Below are positions 24,524-33,590 of a stretch of 64,000 nucleotides of DNA, piece after piece. The DNA lies in the NCBI GenBank assembly GCA_028289345.1, contig JANQQL010000042.1:186001-250000 (forward strand). Reading direction: 5' to 3'. Position 1 is the first letter of the stretch; the number at the start of each line of letters is the position of its first letter. This DNA is from Planctomycetota bacterium. Its GTDB lineage: Bacteria; Planctomycetota; B15-G4; SIAN01. The notes beneath the pieces are model-generated. The model was not told the origin of the DNA, did not search any database, and saw nothing but the letters and a program-made list of their open reading frames with translations. The translations under genes were made by a program, and so were the position numbers.

Positions 24524-25846
24524 ATGACTCGCAAGATCTTGATCATGGGGGCCGCAGGCAAGGACTTCCACGTCTTCAATACCTGCTATCGCGACAACGC
24601 AGACGCCAAGGTCGTGGCCTTCACGGCAACGCAGATTCCACACATCGAAGGTCGCCAGTATCCGCCGGAATTGGCGGGCAGCGCCTATCCCGAAGGAATC
24701 CCGATCCATCCGGAAGAAGAGCTGACCGATCTGATCAAGCAGCACGGCGTCGACGAAGTGGTCTTTGCCTACTCGGACGTGTCCCACGAGTACCTGGCCG
24801 AAAAGTCGAAGCTGGTGGAGGGGGCTGGCGCGAAGTTCTCCACGTTCGACGTCGATGGCACCATGCTGAAGTCTACCAAGCCGGTCGTTGCGGTTTGTGC
24901 GGTGCGCACGGGATGTGGCAAGAGCCCGACCACCCGCCGCGTGCTGCGAGCCCTGAAGGACCAAGGCGTCAAAGCGGTGGCGATTCGCCATCCCATGCCC
25001 TACGGAAATCTGGCCGCCCAGGCGGTGCAACGCTTCGGCGAACTTGGCGATCTCTCGAAGCACGAGTGCACCATCGAAGAGATGGAAGAGTACGAGCCGA
25101 TCATTTCCGAAGGCTTCGTTGTCTATGCCGGAGTGGACTACGCCCGGATCCTTGCCGAAGCAGAAAAGGAAGCAGACGTCATCATCTGGGACGGCGGCAA
25201 CAACGACACACCGTTCTACAAGCCGGACCTGTGGGTCACCGTGGCCGACCCGCTGCGCGCCGGTCACGAAAACGACTACTTCCCTGGTTCCATCAACTTC
25301 CAGCGCTGTGACGTGATTCTCGTCAACAAGGTCGATCGTGCGTCCAAGGAGCAGATCGATCAGATCCTGGCCAGCGCCAAGGCGAGCAACGCCAACGCCA
25401 CCATCGTCCAGTCCGAGTGCCAAATCACGCCGGAGGACGAATCCCTGATTCGCGGCAAGCGCGTTCTGGTCGTCGAAGATGGTCCGACGCTCACCCACGG
25501 TGAGATGACCTTCGGTGCCGGGACCGTCGCCGCGGAACGCCTGGAAGCGAAAGAAATCATCGATCCCCGATCCGCCGCCGTCGGCGAGATCAAAGAAACC
25601 TTCGAGAAGTATCCGGCCCTCGGCACTCTGTTGCCGGCGATGGGTTACGGGCAGAACCAGGTCAAGGATCTCGAGACCACGATCAACGGCGTGGACTGCG
25701 AGTCGGTCGTGGTGGGAACTCCCATCGACCTGGCGCGCATCGTCAAGATGAACAAGCCCTCGGTGCGGGTCCGCTACGAAGTCGTTGAAACCACCAAGCC
25801 GGACCTTGCCGACCTGCTTCGCGATCGCATCGTGTCCAAGAAGTGA
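24524..25846 (+). CDS. COG2403-type P-loop protein (cyclic 2,3-diphosphoglycerate synthetase-like)
   Basis: 440 residues. N-terminal Rossmann-like half (MTRKILIMGAAGKDFHVFN; DEVVFAYSDVSHEYL), then a P-loop NTPase half: VCAVRTGCGKSPTTRRVL (deviant Walker A ending GKS), IIWDGGNNDTPFYKPDLWVTV (Walker-B-like), and VILVNKVDRA, matching the NKxD specificity motif of GTPases. This is the family that contains archaeal cyclic 2,3-diphosphoglycerate synthetase, but most bacterial members are uncharacterised. ATG 24524 is preferred over 24503 because AGGGGG precedes it. It lies 111 bp upstream of an N-acylornithine carbamoyltransferase, so a role tied to carbamoyl phosphate or arginine metabolism is plausible but unproven. 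Confidence 0.8.
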   Translation: MTRKILIMGAAGKDFHVFNTCYRDNADAKVVAFTATQIPHIEGRQYPPELAGSAYPEGIPIHPEEELTDLIKQHGVDEVVFAYSDVSHEYLAEKSKLVEGAGAKFSTFDVDGTMLKSTKPVVAVCAVRTGCGKSPTTRRVLRALKDQGVKAVAIRHPMPYGNLAAQAVQRFGELGDLSKHECTIEEMEEYEPIISEGFVVYAGVDYARILAEAEKEADVIIWDGGNNDTPFYKPDLWVTVADPLRAGHENDYFPGSINFQRCDVILVNKVDRASKEQIDQILASAKASNANATIVQSECQITPEDESLIRGKRVLVVEDGPTLTHGEMTFGAGTVAAERLEAKEIIDPRSAAVGEIKETFEKYPALGTLLPAMGYGQNQVKDLETTINGVDCESVVVGTPIDLARIVKMNKPSVRVRYEVVETTKPDLADLLRDRIVSKK

Positions 25847-25957
25847 ACTCGCCGGAAGATCCGGTTCTTCGATGATTTCCCTCCCGGCGAGTGAGCGCCT
25901 TGCTTGCTCGCCGGGTTCATGAGATCCACACCCACTTTCAACCAAAGGCGAATCTCA

Positions 25958-26992
25958 ATGAAGCGCGACTTTCTTTCGACCCGCGAGTGGAGTCTCGAGG
26001 AACTCGACGACTTGCTGCAAAGAGCGTTGCGCATCAAGGGCGGGACGGACATCCCGGACTTTCGCGGAAAAGTCATGTCGCTGCTGTTTTTCAACGCTTC
26101 GGTGCGGACGCGGATGTCGTTTGAGTCCGGCATGTCTCGGTTCGGCGGGCACGGGGTGTACGTGCAGCCCGGCAAGGACACCTGGGTTTTCGAACACCGC
26201 GATGGCATCGTCATGGACGGGAACACTCAGGAACACTTGCGCGAAGTGGCGCCGGTCATGTCGCGCTTCGCTCACGTCATCGGGATTCGCAAGTCGGACT
26301 TGATCACCACGTCGTCGACGACCGCGGACGTGGAAGGTTCCTGGAGTGACGTCAAGCAGGATCCGTTCATGCGGGCCTTCGCCAAGCACGCGACGGTGCC
26401 CGTGGTGAACATGGAATCCAACATGGAGCACCCCTGCCAAGAGCTGGCCGACCGCATGACCCTGGCGGAGAAGATCCCTGAGCCGAGAGGCAAGAAGTAC
26501 GTCCTGACGTATTCCTGGCACCCCAAGTCGCTGCCCCTCGCCACCCCTCACTCCCAGGTACTGAGCGCCGCGGCGCTCGGGATGAACGTAGTGCTGCTTC
26601 GGCCCGAAGGCTGGGACATGGACCCCGAGGTCACGGATGCCGCCCGGGAGCGCGCCGAAGCTCGCGGGGGCAGCCTGGAGATCACCGACGACATCGAGGG
26701 CGCCTACGACGGGGCGGTGGCGGTTTGTGCCAAAGCCTGGGGAAGCATGAGCTATTACGGGAGAGCGGAGGAGGAGTCCGAGGCCAAAAAAGCCCAGCGG
26801 GGCCGCTGGATCGTGGATGCGGAGAAGATGGCGCGAACGGACAACGGAGTGTTCATGCACTGCCTGCCCGTGCGTCGAGGGGTCGTCGTCACCGACGATG
26901 TGCTGAATCACCCCAACTGCGTCACCACGGACCAGGCCGAGAACCGCCTCTGGGCCCAGGTCGGATTGCTCACCAAGCTACTCCAGGAGTGA
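25958..26992 (+). CDS. argF': N-acylornithine (acetyl/succinyl) carbamoyltransferase
   Basis: 344 residues. Carbamoyl-phosphate motif NASVRTRMSFESG (S-x-R-T-R), the knotted-transcarbamylase features GGHGVYVQPGKDTW and VMDGNTQEHLRE, KKYVLTYSWHPKSLPLATP, and HCLPVRRGVVVTDDV near the end. This combination marks the AOTCase/SOTCase branch, which carbamoylates N-acetyl- or N-succinylornithine instead of ornithine. Residue Gln91 occupies the place that I align with Glu92 of the Xanthomonas enzyme, the site controlling acyl-group choice, so specificity is uncertain. Start ATG 25958 rather than TTG 25904, because homologous sequence begins MKRDFLSTREWS. A GNAT gene follows after 3 bp. Confidence 0.9.
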   Translation: MKRDFLSTREWSLEELDDLLQRALRIKGGTDIPDFRGKVMSLLFFNASVRTRMSFESGMSRFGGHGVYVQPGKDTWVFEHRDGIVMDGNTQEHLREVAPVMSRFAHVIGIRKSDLITTSSTTADVEGSWSDVKQDPFMRAFAKHATVPVVNMESNMEHPCQELADRMTLAEKIPEPRGKKYVLTYSWHPKSLPLATPHSQVLSAAALGMNVVLLRPEGWDMDPEVTDAARERAEARGGSLEITDDIEGAYDGAVAVCAKAWGSMSYYGRAEEESEAKKAQRGRWIVDAEKMARTDNGVFMHCLPVRRGVVVTDDVLNHPNCVTTDQAENRLWAQVGLLTKLLQE

Positions 26993-26995
26993 CGC

Positions 26996-27685
26996 ATGAA
27001 GAGGTCCATGTCGGCGGGGGGGAACGGAGAGCTGCGGAGTTCTCGTTCGACGAGTGGAAGCCCCGTGTCGGACGCGGACCCCTATCAAGTGCGCCGATCG
27101 CGCGTCTCGGACGTGCGGCACATTCCGCGATTGCAGGAACTCCTGTTCGAGGCCTGGCGCAGCGGAGCCATTGTGTCGCGCCGATCCCCTGCGGAGCTGG
27201 AAGCGGCCATTCGGGATCGCCGAGCCGTGTTCGCCATGCGTGGAGAACTTCTCATTGGCGTGGGGATTGCCCATCCGTGGCAGGAAGACCGCTTCGTCAG
27301 CCATTCTGAAATGGTCGTGGCGAGAGGATTTCGGCAACGTGGATTGGCCCGGCGCATCAAGAGCAAGCTCATCGAGATCTCTCGGCGTCGTTGGCCGGGC
27401 GCCATCATCCTGAGCCTGACCCTGTCCCCGGAAATCGAGAAGCTCAACAAGTCGAGCGGCTACGAGCCGGTTCCCTATTGCGACCTGCCCACCGATCCTG
27501 CGTTCTGGCGGGGTTGTGACGGTTGCGTGCACTACGGTCACTTGAAACGCAACCAGTACCAGGACTGTCACTGCTGGGCGGGGTTGCTGACTCCCCCGGG
27601 CGTGGAACGCGACCGAGTCGTTCCCAAGGACGCATTGAAACGTCCCGAGAACGACTCGTTCTATTCCAAGCGCCGTCTGGGTTGA
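26996..27685 (+). CDS. GNAT acetyltransferase, probable N-acetylglutamate synthase-like
   Basis: 229 residues. GNAT core at ~30-150: SEMVVARGFRQRGLARRIKSKL contains the acetyl-CoA loop (R-x-x-G-x-A). The C-terminal ~60 residues carry a Cys/His-rich FWRGCDGCVHYGHLKRNQYQDCHCWAG segment that could bind metal; similar tails occur on GNAT proteins near arginine genes in other phyla. Position 3 bp after the N-acylornithine carbamoyltransferase, with AGGAG inside the end of that gene, suggests it supplies the N-acetyl group (glutamate N-acetylation) for the same pathway. The first ~28 residues are low in complexity; GTG 27066 is an alternative start. Confidence 0.75.
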   Translation: MKRSMSAGGNGELRSSRSTSGSPVSDADPYQVRRSRVSDVRHIPRLQELLFEAWRSGAIVSRRSPAELEAAIRDRRAVFAMRGELLIGVGIAHPWQEDRFVSHSEMVVARGFRQRGLARRIKSKLIEISRRRWPGAIILSLTLSPEIEKLNKSSGYEPVPYCDLPTDPAFWRGCDGCVHYGHLKRNQYQDCHCWAGLLTPPGVERDRVVPKDALKRPENDSFYSKRRLG

Positions 27686-27810
27686 GCGCCCGGATCGAGA
27701 GCCCGAATCCCGGAAACTGTTTCTGAGGGCTTTCCTCTATTCGGTGAGTTCCTCGTCTCGGACGATGACGAGAGCGGAAGCTTCTCGAAGCGCCGTGAAG
27801 GGGAGACCTC

Positions 27811-29217
27811 ATGGAGTCCAGTGCCAATCGTGAACTCCTGGACAGCATCTTGGCCCAGGATTCGATTCCGACGATTCCAGCGTTTGCATTGCAAGTGATT
27901 CAGGTGTGTTCCGATCCGGAGGCGGGATTGCCCGACGTGGCGGTTCTGGTGCAAAACGACGCCGCGACATCGGCGAAGCTCTTGCGCCTGGCGAACAGCG
28001 CCTTCTACGGTCAAGCGCGCGACGTTTCCTCGGTGCCCTCCGCAGTTTCTCTGCTCGGCATGAACACGGTTCGCATGATCAGCGTGGCGACCGCATTGAT
28101 CGGTGGACTGGAAGGGGCCAGCGCTCCGGGCTTCGATCGCAAACGGTTCTGGAGGGGATCCCTGGTCGCCTCTTTGGCTTCTCGGCGACTCGCGGAGCGG
28201 ACCCAGATCATTTTGGGAGACGACGCCTTCATTGCCGGATTGTTGCAGGACGTCGGGGTTTGCCTGATGCACCGGACCCTGGGCGATCGTTACACCCACG
28301 TTTGGGATGACTCTCGTTCCAACCCCACCCGGCTGGCGGATCTCGAGCGCTCCCAGTTCGGCTTGACTCACGCCGAAGTCGGCTCTCACCTGTTGCGGTC
28401 GTGGAACTTCCCGGACACTCTGGTGGAAGCGATCCTGCATCACGAGGACAGTGACTTTCTCGAGACCACCGCTTCCGACGCGGCGTTGACCGCAAATCTC
28501 CACGTGAGCGAGGCCTATCGGGCGGTCTTCGACACCGCTTCGCCGGCCGCGGTGAAAGAACTCCACCAGCGCGGCGCACGACTCCTCGGCCTTTCCGAAG
28601 AAGATGCCACGACGACCATGGGTTTCGTCGAGAGCAACCTCACCAGTCTCTCTTCTGCCCTGCAGCTCGACATTGGCGAGGGGGGAGTCACCGAAGCACG
28701 CCGCGATGCCACCCGGATGCTGGTCGACTTCATTCTCGACACCCAGCCCGAAGCACCGGCGGTCCCCGAGCCGGGAGATCGCCGCTCCGGCGCGGGGATG
28801 ACGGTGTTCAGCGTGCGGATCGATGGCTGGGCCGACCTGTGCCAGGCCCACGGCCTCCCGGCGGCGTCCAAGGCTCTGGACGCAGGCGCCAGCGCCATCA
28901 ACAGCGCCCGAAGGGTGTCGGACATGTTGCTCCACTGGAGTGAGGATGAGTTCGTGGTCGTGGCGCCCTTGTGCTCCGGAGACGGCGCGCAAACTCTCGC
29001 GAGCCGTTTCGAGGAAGCGCTGAAGCGAGATGCGGACAAACGCGCGATCCCGGTGACGTTCAGCATCGGGGGGGCCTGGTCGCGGTCTCACGAGGATCGC
29101 TCCGCATCGCGGATGATTGACCAGGCACGCAAGCTGATGCAGGCGGCCACCGACAACGGGGGGGATGGGATTCGGGTCGCGGAACTGGGTGCGGGAGCAT
29201 TGCAGCCGGTGGAGTGA
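27811..29217 (+). CDS. HDOD protein with degenerate GGDEF domain
   Basis: 468 residues. Residues ~15-210 are an HDOD domain (SIPTIPAFALQVIQVCSDP; LVQNDAATSAKLLRLANSAFYG; VSLLGMNTVRMI), a metal-free relative of HD phosphodiesterases used in signalling. Residues ~330-460 look like a GGDEF domain (FSVRIDGWADLCQAHG; VTFSIGGAWS) but the active-site signature reads WSEDEF, so diguanylate cyclase activity is doubtful; it may bind c-di-GMP or GTP. No membrane segment. Stands between the arginine cluster and the ABC operon as a single gene. Confidence 0.85.
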   Translation: MESSANRELLDSILAQDSIPTIPAFALQVIQVCSDPEAGLPDVAVLVQNDAATSAKLLRLANSAFYGQARDVSSVPSAVSLLGMNTVRMISVATALIGGLEGASAPGFDRKRFWRGSLVASLASRRLAERTQIILGDDAFIAGLLQDVGVCLMHRTLGDRYTHVWDDSRSNPTRLADLERSQFGLTHAEVGSHLLRSWNFPDTLVEAILHHEDSDFLETTASDAALTANLHVSEAYRAVFDTASPAAVKELHQRGARLLGLSEEDATTTMGFVESNLTSLSSALQLDIGEGGVTEARRDATRMLVDFILDTQPEAPAVPEPGDRRSGAGMTVFSVRIDGWADLCQAHGLPAASKALDAGASAINSARRVSDMLLHWSEDEFVVVAPLCSGDGAQTLASRFEEALKRDADKRAIPVTFSIGGAWSRSHEDRSASRMIDQARKLMQAATDNGGDGIRVAELGAGALQPVE

Positions 29218-29318
29218 GATCAGGCCTCACCGGCTCTGGCCTCACGTCAGGATTCGAGCACCCGTCGCGGGTACCATCTTCGAGCAACGATTCTCTCCCC
29301 GCTCGTAGGTTGTTCCCG

Positions 29319-30236
29319 ATGCACCATGCAATCGAATTCGACCGCGTCTCCCATCGCTACTCCGGTGTGGACGCAATCCGTGAACTCGATGTGAAGGTGC
29401 CCTCGGGCTGCTTGTTCGGGTTGATCGGGCGAAGTGGCGCGGGGAAGACGACCACCTTGCGCATTCTGCTCGGCTTCCAGCAGCCGCGTCACGGGCAGAG
29501 CCGCATCCTGGGAGTGCCTTCCCGTCACCTGTCGCGGCTCGCCGGCAAGATTGGCGTGACTCTGGACCGTCCTGCGCTGTTCCCCCATCTGACTGTTCGC
29601 GAGCACCTCGTTCTCCATGGACGTGCTCACGGTCGACGAATCGACGGCCAAGGGATTCTCGAGCGGCTCGATCTTGCCCGGCTCGACCGACAGCGGGCCT
29701 CGCGGCTTTCGGCGGGGGAGCGTCAGCGACTTTCCTTGGCGCGGGCTCTCGTCCTCGAGCCCGAGGTCTTGATTCTGGACGAGCCGTTGGTGCATCTCGA
29801 TCCGTCTTCCGCGGCACAGGTCCTGGAGGTGCTTCGAGGGGAGGTCGATCGCGGGTGCACCGTGTTCCTGTCGAGTCATCAGCTCGCTTACGTGGAACGA
29901 GTGGCCGATCGTCTCGCGCTCCTGGATCACGGGGAGATTCGACTGCATGGCGCGGTGGATGAGTTGTTGCAGGACTGTGATGCCTGGTTGCGAATTCGCG
30001 CCTGGCCCCGAGAGCGCGCGCGCGACATTCTCGAGACCCATCCGTTGGTCGAGGAGATTGCCGAGGACCGCTCGGGCGACGGACTTCGCCTTCGCTTGCG
30101 CGAATCGTCTCCGGAGCAGGTCAATGCGGCCTTGATTCGGGAGGGGGTCCACGTTGGCCTGCTTGCGCCAGCCGAGTCGAGTCTCGATGACCTGTTCCTG
30201 CGCTCGATCCAGAACGGAAGAGGACCGTCGTCTTGA
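29319..30236 (+). CDS. ABC transporter ATP-binding protein
   Basis: 305 residues. Walker A GRSGAGKTTT, signature LSAGERQRLSLARAL, Walker B VLILDEP and the H-loop LSSHQ are all present, so it should be an active ATPase. The C-terminal ~85 residues (WLRIRAWPRERARDILETH...) match the accessory domain of NosF/CcmA-like exporters. Start ATG 29319, where the homologous sequence begins (MHHAIEFDRVSHRYSG); the frame extends upstream without coding character. First gene of a run of six; its stop overlaps the next start in TTGA. Confidence 0.92.
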   Translation: MHHAIEFDRVSHRYSGVDAIRELDVKVPSGCLFGLIGRSGAGKTTTLRILLGFQQPRHGQSRILGVPSRHLSRLAGKIGVTLDRPALFPHLTVREHLVLHGRAHGRRIDGQGILERLDLARLDRQRASRLSAGERQRLSLARALVLEPEVLILDEPLVHLDPSSAAQVLEVLRGEVDRGCTVFLSSHQLAYVERVADRLALLDHGEIRLHGAVDELLQDCDAWLRIRAWPRERARDILETHPLVEEIAEDRSGDGLRLRLRESSPEQVNAALIREGVHVGLLAPAESSLDDLFLRSIQNGRGPSS

Positions 30237-31048
30237 ACCTGTGGAACTCCACCCGCGCGGAGCTGGGTCGTTTGAGTCGCCGACGAGCAGGCTGGTTGCT
30301 GGTTCTGCTTCCCGCGTTGATCGCAACCCTGCGAATCGTCGGATCGACCAACCCGCCAGCCGATGGTGACGAAGCATCGACCAATGGGTTCGTCCCGCTC
30401 GCGGACGGTTTGCACGCGGGGGGCGCGATGCTGACCTTGGTCGTGGTTCTGATTGGTTCTCTACTGGTGGTCCGGGAGAGGGAGTCCGGGAGCTTGGGGC
30501 TGGCCAGCCTGATCTGCTCTCGGGGTGGTGTGTTCCTGTCGAAGATGATGACCCTGTCCTTGATCGTGCTCGGGATGACGATTGTTTGGGCCGGGAGCGC
30601 GGTGGCGGTCGCGGCGTCTTGTTTCGAGCTGGGACCGATCGTCGAGGACGGCTTCGAGATGGCCACGGCGCAGGAGTTGTGGAGGGACGTGGCTTTCTCC
30701 GTCGCCGCTGCCTTGCCCTCCTGGATCGCGATTGGCAGTTTTTCGCTCCTGATTTCGACCAGCGTTTCGACCACGGGTGCGGCGGTGGCCATCGGCTTGA
30801 TTCCCCTGGTGTTGTTCGACTTCGTCCAGGGGCTCCTGGGAGACTCGTGGCGACACGTGTTCTTCACTCACCTTCCGTTTCTTGGAGGGGATTCCCCGCT
30901 CGCCATGTTGCCGGAGATTGCTCGCGGCTACTCGGATGTGTTCTTCGAGCCGGGTCAACTGATGCATGCCAGCACCGTGTCTCTCTGGCAGGGAGCATTG
31001 CTGATCGGGATCGGTTGGTGGTGGACCCGGAAGCGAACCTTGGCATGA
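30233..31048 (+). CDS. ABC transporter permease (ABC-2/NosY-like)
   Basis: 271 residues with about six membrane helices: AGWLLVLLPALIATLRIV, GAMLTLVVVLIGSLLVV, MMTLSLIVLGMTIVW, ALPSWIAIGSFSLLIST, GAAVAIGLIPLVLFDFVQG and a C-terminal SLWQGALLIGIGWWW. The motif LLVVRERESGSLGL is typical of NosY-type ABC-2 permeases. Start TTG 30233 overlaps the ATPase stop (TTGA). Together they make a membrane transporter whose substrate is unknown; the genes that follow are a lipoprotein and three secreted proteins. Confidence 0.88.
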   Translation: MNLWNSTRAELGRLSRRRAGWLLVLLPALIATLRIVGSTNPPADGDEASTNGFVPLADGLHAGGAMLTLVVVLIGSLLVVRERESGSLGLASLICSRGGVFLSKMMTLSLIVLGMTIVWAGSAVAVAASCFELGPIVEDGFEMATAQELWRDVAFSVAAALPSWIAIGSFSLLISTSVSTTGAAVAIGLIPLVLFDFVQGLLGDSWRHVFFTHLPFLGGDSPLAMLPEIARGYSDVFFEPGQLMHASTVSLWQGALLIGIGWWWTRKRTLA

Positions 31049-31098
31049 AGCCGACGACTCTCTCGAAGAGCTTCCCTCGAGGAAAGAAGAGGACCCTG

Positions 31099-32058
31099 AT
31101 GACAACTCGGCGACTTCTGGCAGGGGTCGGCTGTTTCCTAATGATCGGATGCGTTCAATGGGAACAGCCCGTGCCGGCTTTGGAAAGGTTGCCAGGGACT
31201 TCTTCCTCGACTGCGGAAGGACCCTCCAACGCGGCCTTTGTGGGGCTCGAGCTGGAAGAGAGTCTGGCGAGCTCCTTGGAAGCGATGAGCTTCGAGCCCG
31301 GACTCTCGGTGGTTTCCGTGGCGAAAGGATCGCCGGCCCAGCTCGCTGGAATTCGTCGAGGAGATCGAGTGGTTTCGGCGGAGGGAGTCGAGCTCGAACG
31401 AGTCGATCAATGGGGGGCGCTCCTGGAAGCGCGCGGCGCGGGGGACACGCTGACGCTGACCGTGGAGAGAGGTTCGGGACTCCGTGACGTCGCCCTGACG
31501 GTGGCGGCTGGAGGGGGAGGCGTCTTGCCGGTCCCGATCCGCCACCGCGAGCTCTGGAAAGGGCGGCTCGAGGCCCGGTCCGAGCTGATCCAGGTTGCCG
31601 GTCAAGAACGCATGGCGGCGCGGGTCGTGACTCTTCTCCCCGAGAGCCCGTTCGAGTCCTTGGCCTGGACTTCAGACACGGTGGTGCTCGGCGCGCGAGG
31701 GCAACCGGTGGCAGGAGCGGCCGAACTCGTGGAAGTGCTGGCACGCTCGGAGTTTGGAGAAGAGGTCGAGTTCGAGTTCCTCGATGGGGGACAGAGCACC
31801 ACGGCAACGGTGGAACTCTGGGCTCCTCCAAGGCACCTCACCCGGTTGGCGGTGCCGATCTTGTTCGGATACCAGGCGACCGCGAACGACGAGGAGACCG
31901 AGTTCACCCTGCTCGACCTGTGGATCTTCTCTTTGTTTCAGTATGAGCGAGAAGGCCAGACCCGTTCCTATCGATTCTTGCGCTGGTTCGAGTACCAATC
32001 GGGAGTGGGAGAGCTTCTCGAGGTGACCGAGGGTGCCTCCACGGGTGACGCCCCATGA
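31099..32058 (+). CDS. PDZ-domain lipoprotein
   Basis: 319 residues from ATG 31099, favoured because AGAGGA lies 5 bases before it and it starts directly at a lipoprotein signal (MTTRRLLAGVGCFLMIGC, lipobox MIGC). An in-frame ATG at 31045 overlaps the permease stop (ATGA) and would add 18 residues. Residues ~40-135 form a PDZ domain (VSVAKGSPAQLAGIRRGDRVVSAEG); ~175-250 looks like a second, weaker PDZ (LLPESPFESLAWTSDTVVL). PDZ domains bind C-terminal or internal peptides. Anchored to the membrane face, it could link the ABC transporter to the downstream secreted propeller proteins. Ends in an ATGA overlap with the next gene. Confidence 0.8.
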   Translation: MTTRRLLAGVGCFLMIGCVQWEQPVPALERLPGTSSSTAEGPSNAAFVGLELEESLASSLEAMSFEPGLSVVSVAKGSPAQLAGIRRGDRVVSAEGVELERVDQWGALLEARGAGDTLTLTVERGSGLRDVALTVAAGGGGVLPVPIRHRELWKGRLEARSELIQVAGQERMAARVVTLLPESPFESLAWTSDTVVLGARGQPVAGAAELVEVLARSEFGEEVEFEFLDGGQSTTATVELWAPPRHLTRLAVPILFGYQATANDEETEFTLLDLWIFSLFQYEREGQTRSYRFLRWFEYQSGVGELLEVTEGASTGDAP

Positions 32059-33590
32059 ATGCACTCCGCGTCTTGTTCCTCTTTCTCGCGGCAGCCCCCG
32101 GAGGAGCCGCACAGCTCGACTTCCAGGAGTCCTATCTGAGCTGGGAAGTGAAGGAGTTCGACTGCCATGTGGTCGATCAGGACCAGGATGGCCGTCAGGA
32201 TCTGATCGTCTCCCTGCTTGACGAGGATCGCCGCCGCCGACTGGAACTTCGTCGACAACGCGCCGACCAGAGCTTCCCGGTAGAAGCGGATTGGAGCATG
32301 ACCATTCCGCCGGACGCGGTCTGTTTTTCCGTGGTGGACGTTCGAGAGGACCCTGGCCGAGAAATTGTCCTTCACACGGGGCGCGCGATTTTCTCGGTGT
32401 CCCCGACGGAGTCTTCCTTGCGGGGGAACCTTCGCAAAGAGCGGAGCATGGAGCTGTTCCCGAATCTGGCCGAGGACGGTCCCCTGTCTCGTTGGGAGCT
32501 TGTCAAAGATGTCGACGGGGGCGAGCAGGAAGAACTGCTGGTGGTGAGCGAGGGACAACTCGTTCTTCTGCGGCCGAGTTTCTCGGCCGAGGAAGACGCA
32601 GAAACTCTCCCTGAGATCCGCCGCATCTCGTGTCGCGAAGCGCAGGCATCTCGCCCCTCCGTGGCCACCTTCTTCGCCGGTGGTTCGGGCGACGACCGAG
32701 ACGAGGAAGAAGTCCAGTTGCGACCGCCGTTCTTTCTCTCCTCTCCGTCTTCGATGTCGGCGTTTCCCGCTCAGCAATGGCTGGACAACCAGGCCAGCTG
32801 GGAGGTTCCGTTCCTCGAGGACTGGGACGGTGATGGACGACTCGACCCGGTGTTCTTCGGATCCGAAGGCTTCGAGGTGACCGGGGCCGAGGGAGAGAGT
32901 CGCACGTTCTCGCTGCCCGAGGCTCTCGAAGATCCGGACGAGTGGCAACCTCGCCTGTTGGACTTCGATGGGGATGGCCGGGTCGAAGTGATTGCGATTC
33001 GCGACGATGACGAAGAGCATGTCTTCCTGCTCTTCGACCGATTGGCGGACGGGAATCTCAAGGAACGTCCGGTGGCTCGGGTGAAGCTCTCCAGCTTGGG
33101 CGCCGAGTTCGAAGAGCGAGACGTCGATGGAGACGGGATCCTCGATCTGGTGGCGCGTCAGTTCGACATCCCGTCCGGGTTGACTCAAGCCAGCAATGTT
33201 CGCATGGACCTTACGCTCCAGGTGTACCGGGGGCAGGCCGGTGGAACGTTGGAGCGGCGACCGAAGTGGAAGTTCGAGCGCAGCTTCGATCCCGATCAGA
33301 TGGGCGATTCCGGGGACGACCAGATCATGGATCTGTCCGGAGACTTCGATGGCGACGGGCTCATGGACTTGCTGGTTCTGGAGCCGGGAGGAGCGTTGGA
33401 GATCACCGCGTTGCGGAATCGCTCCGATCGTTGGGAGCTGGAAGATGAACCGCTGGTTCGATACCAGCCGACCTCCCGGATCGAGGACGCCTCGGTGGAA
33501 GTGTTGAACGCCGACTCGGTCGCCGACTTGATCTTGAAGCATGAGTCGGCACTGACGATCTTCGTGTCCCGACCGGGGAATCAACGGTGA
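32055..33590 (+). CDS. Secreted VCBS/FG-GAP-type propeller protein
   Basis: 511 residues, signal peptide MNALRVLFLFLAAAPGGAAQ. Repeated Asp-rich loops of the D-x-D-x-D-G-x-x-D type occur throughout (VDQDQDGRQDLIVS; DWDGDGRLDPVFF; DFDGDGRVEVIAI; DVDGDGILDLVAR; DFDGDGLMDLLVL), the calcium-binding loops of VCBS/FG-GAP beta-propellers. Probably a periplasmic or surface protein. ATGA overlap with the PDZ lipoprotein gene and GTGA overlap with the next. It is similar in plan to its neighbour at 33587, so the two probably arose by duplication. Confidence 0.82.
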   Translation: MNALRVLFLFLAAAPGGAAQLDFQESYLSWEVKEFDCHVVDQDQDGRQDLIVSLLDEDRRRRLELRRQRADQSFPVEADWSMTIPPDAVCFSVVDVREDPGREIVLHTGRAIFSVSPTESSLRGNLRKERSMELFPNLAEDGPLSRWELVKDVDGGEQEELLVVSEGQLVLLRPSFSAEEDAETLPEIRRISCREAQASRPSVATFFAGGSGDDRDEEEVQLRPPFFLSSPSSMSAFPAQQWLDNQASWEVPFLEDWDGDGRLDPVFFGSEGFEVTGAEGESRTFSLPEALEDPDEWQPRLLDFDGDGRVEVIAIRDDDEEHVFLLFDRLADGNLKERPVARVKLSSLGAEFEERDVDGDGILDLVARQFDIPSGLTQASNVRMDLTLQVYRGQAGGTLERRPKWKFERSFDPDQMGDSGDDQIMDLSGDFDGDGLMDLLVLEPGGALEITALRNRSDRWELEDEPLVRYQPTSRIEDASVEVLNADSVADLILKHESALTIFVSRPGNQR

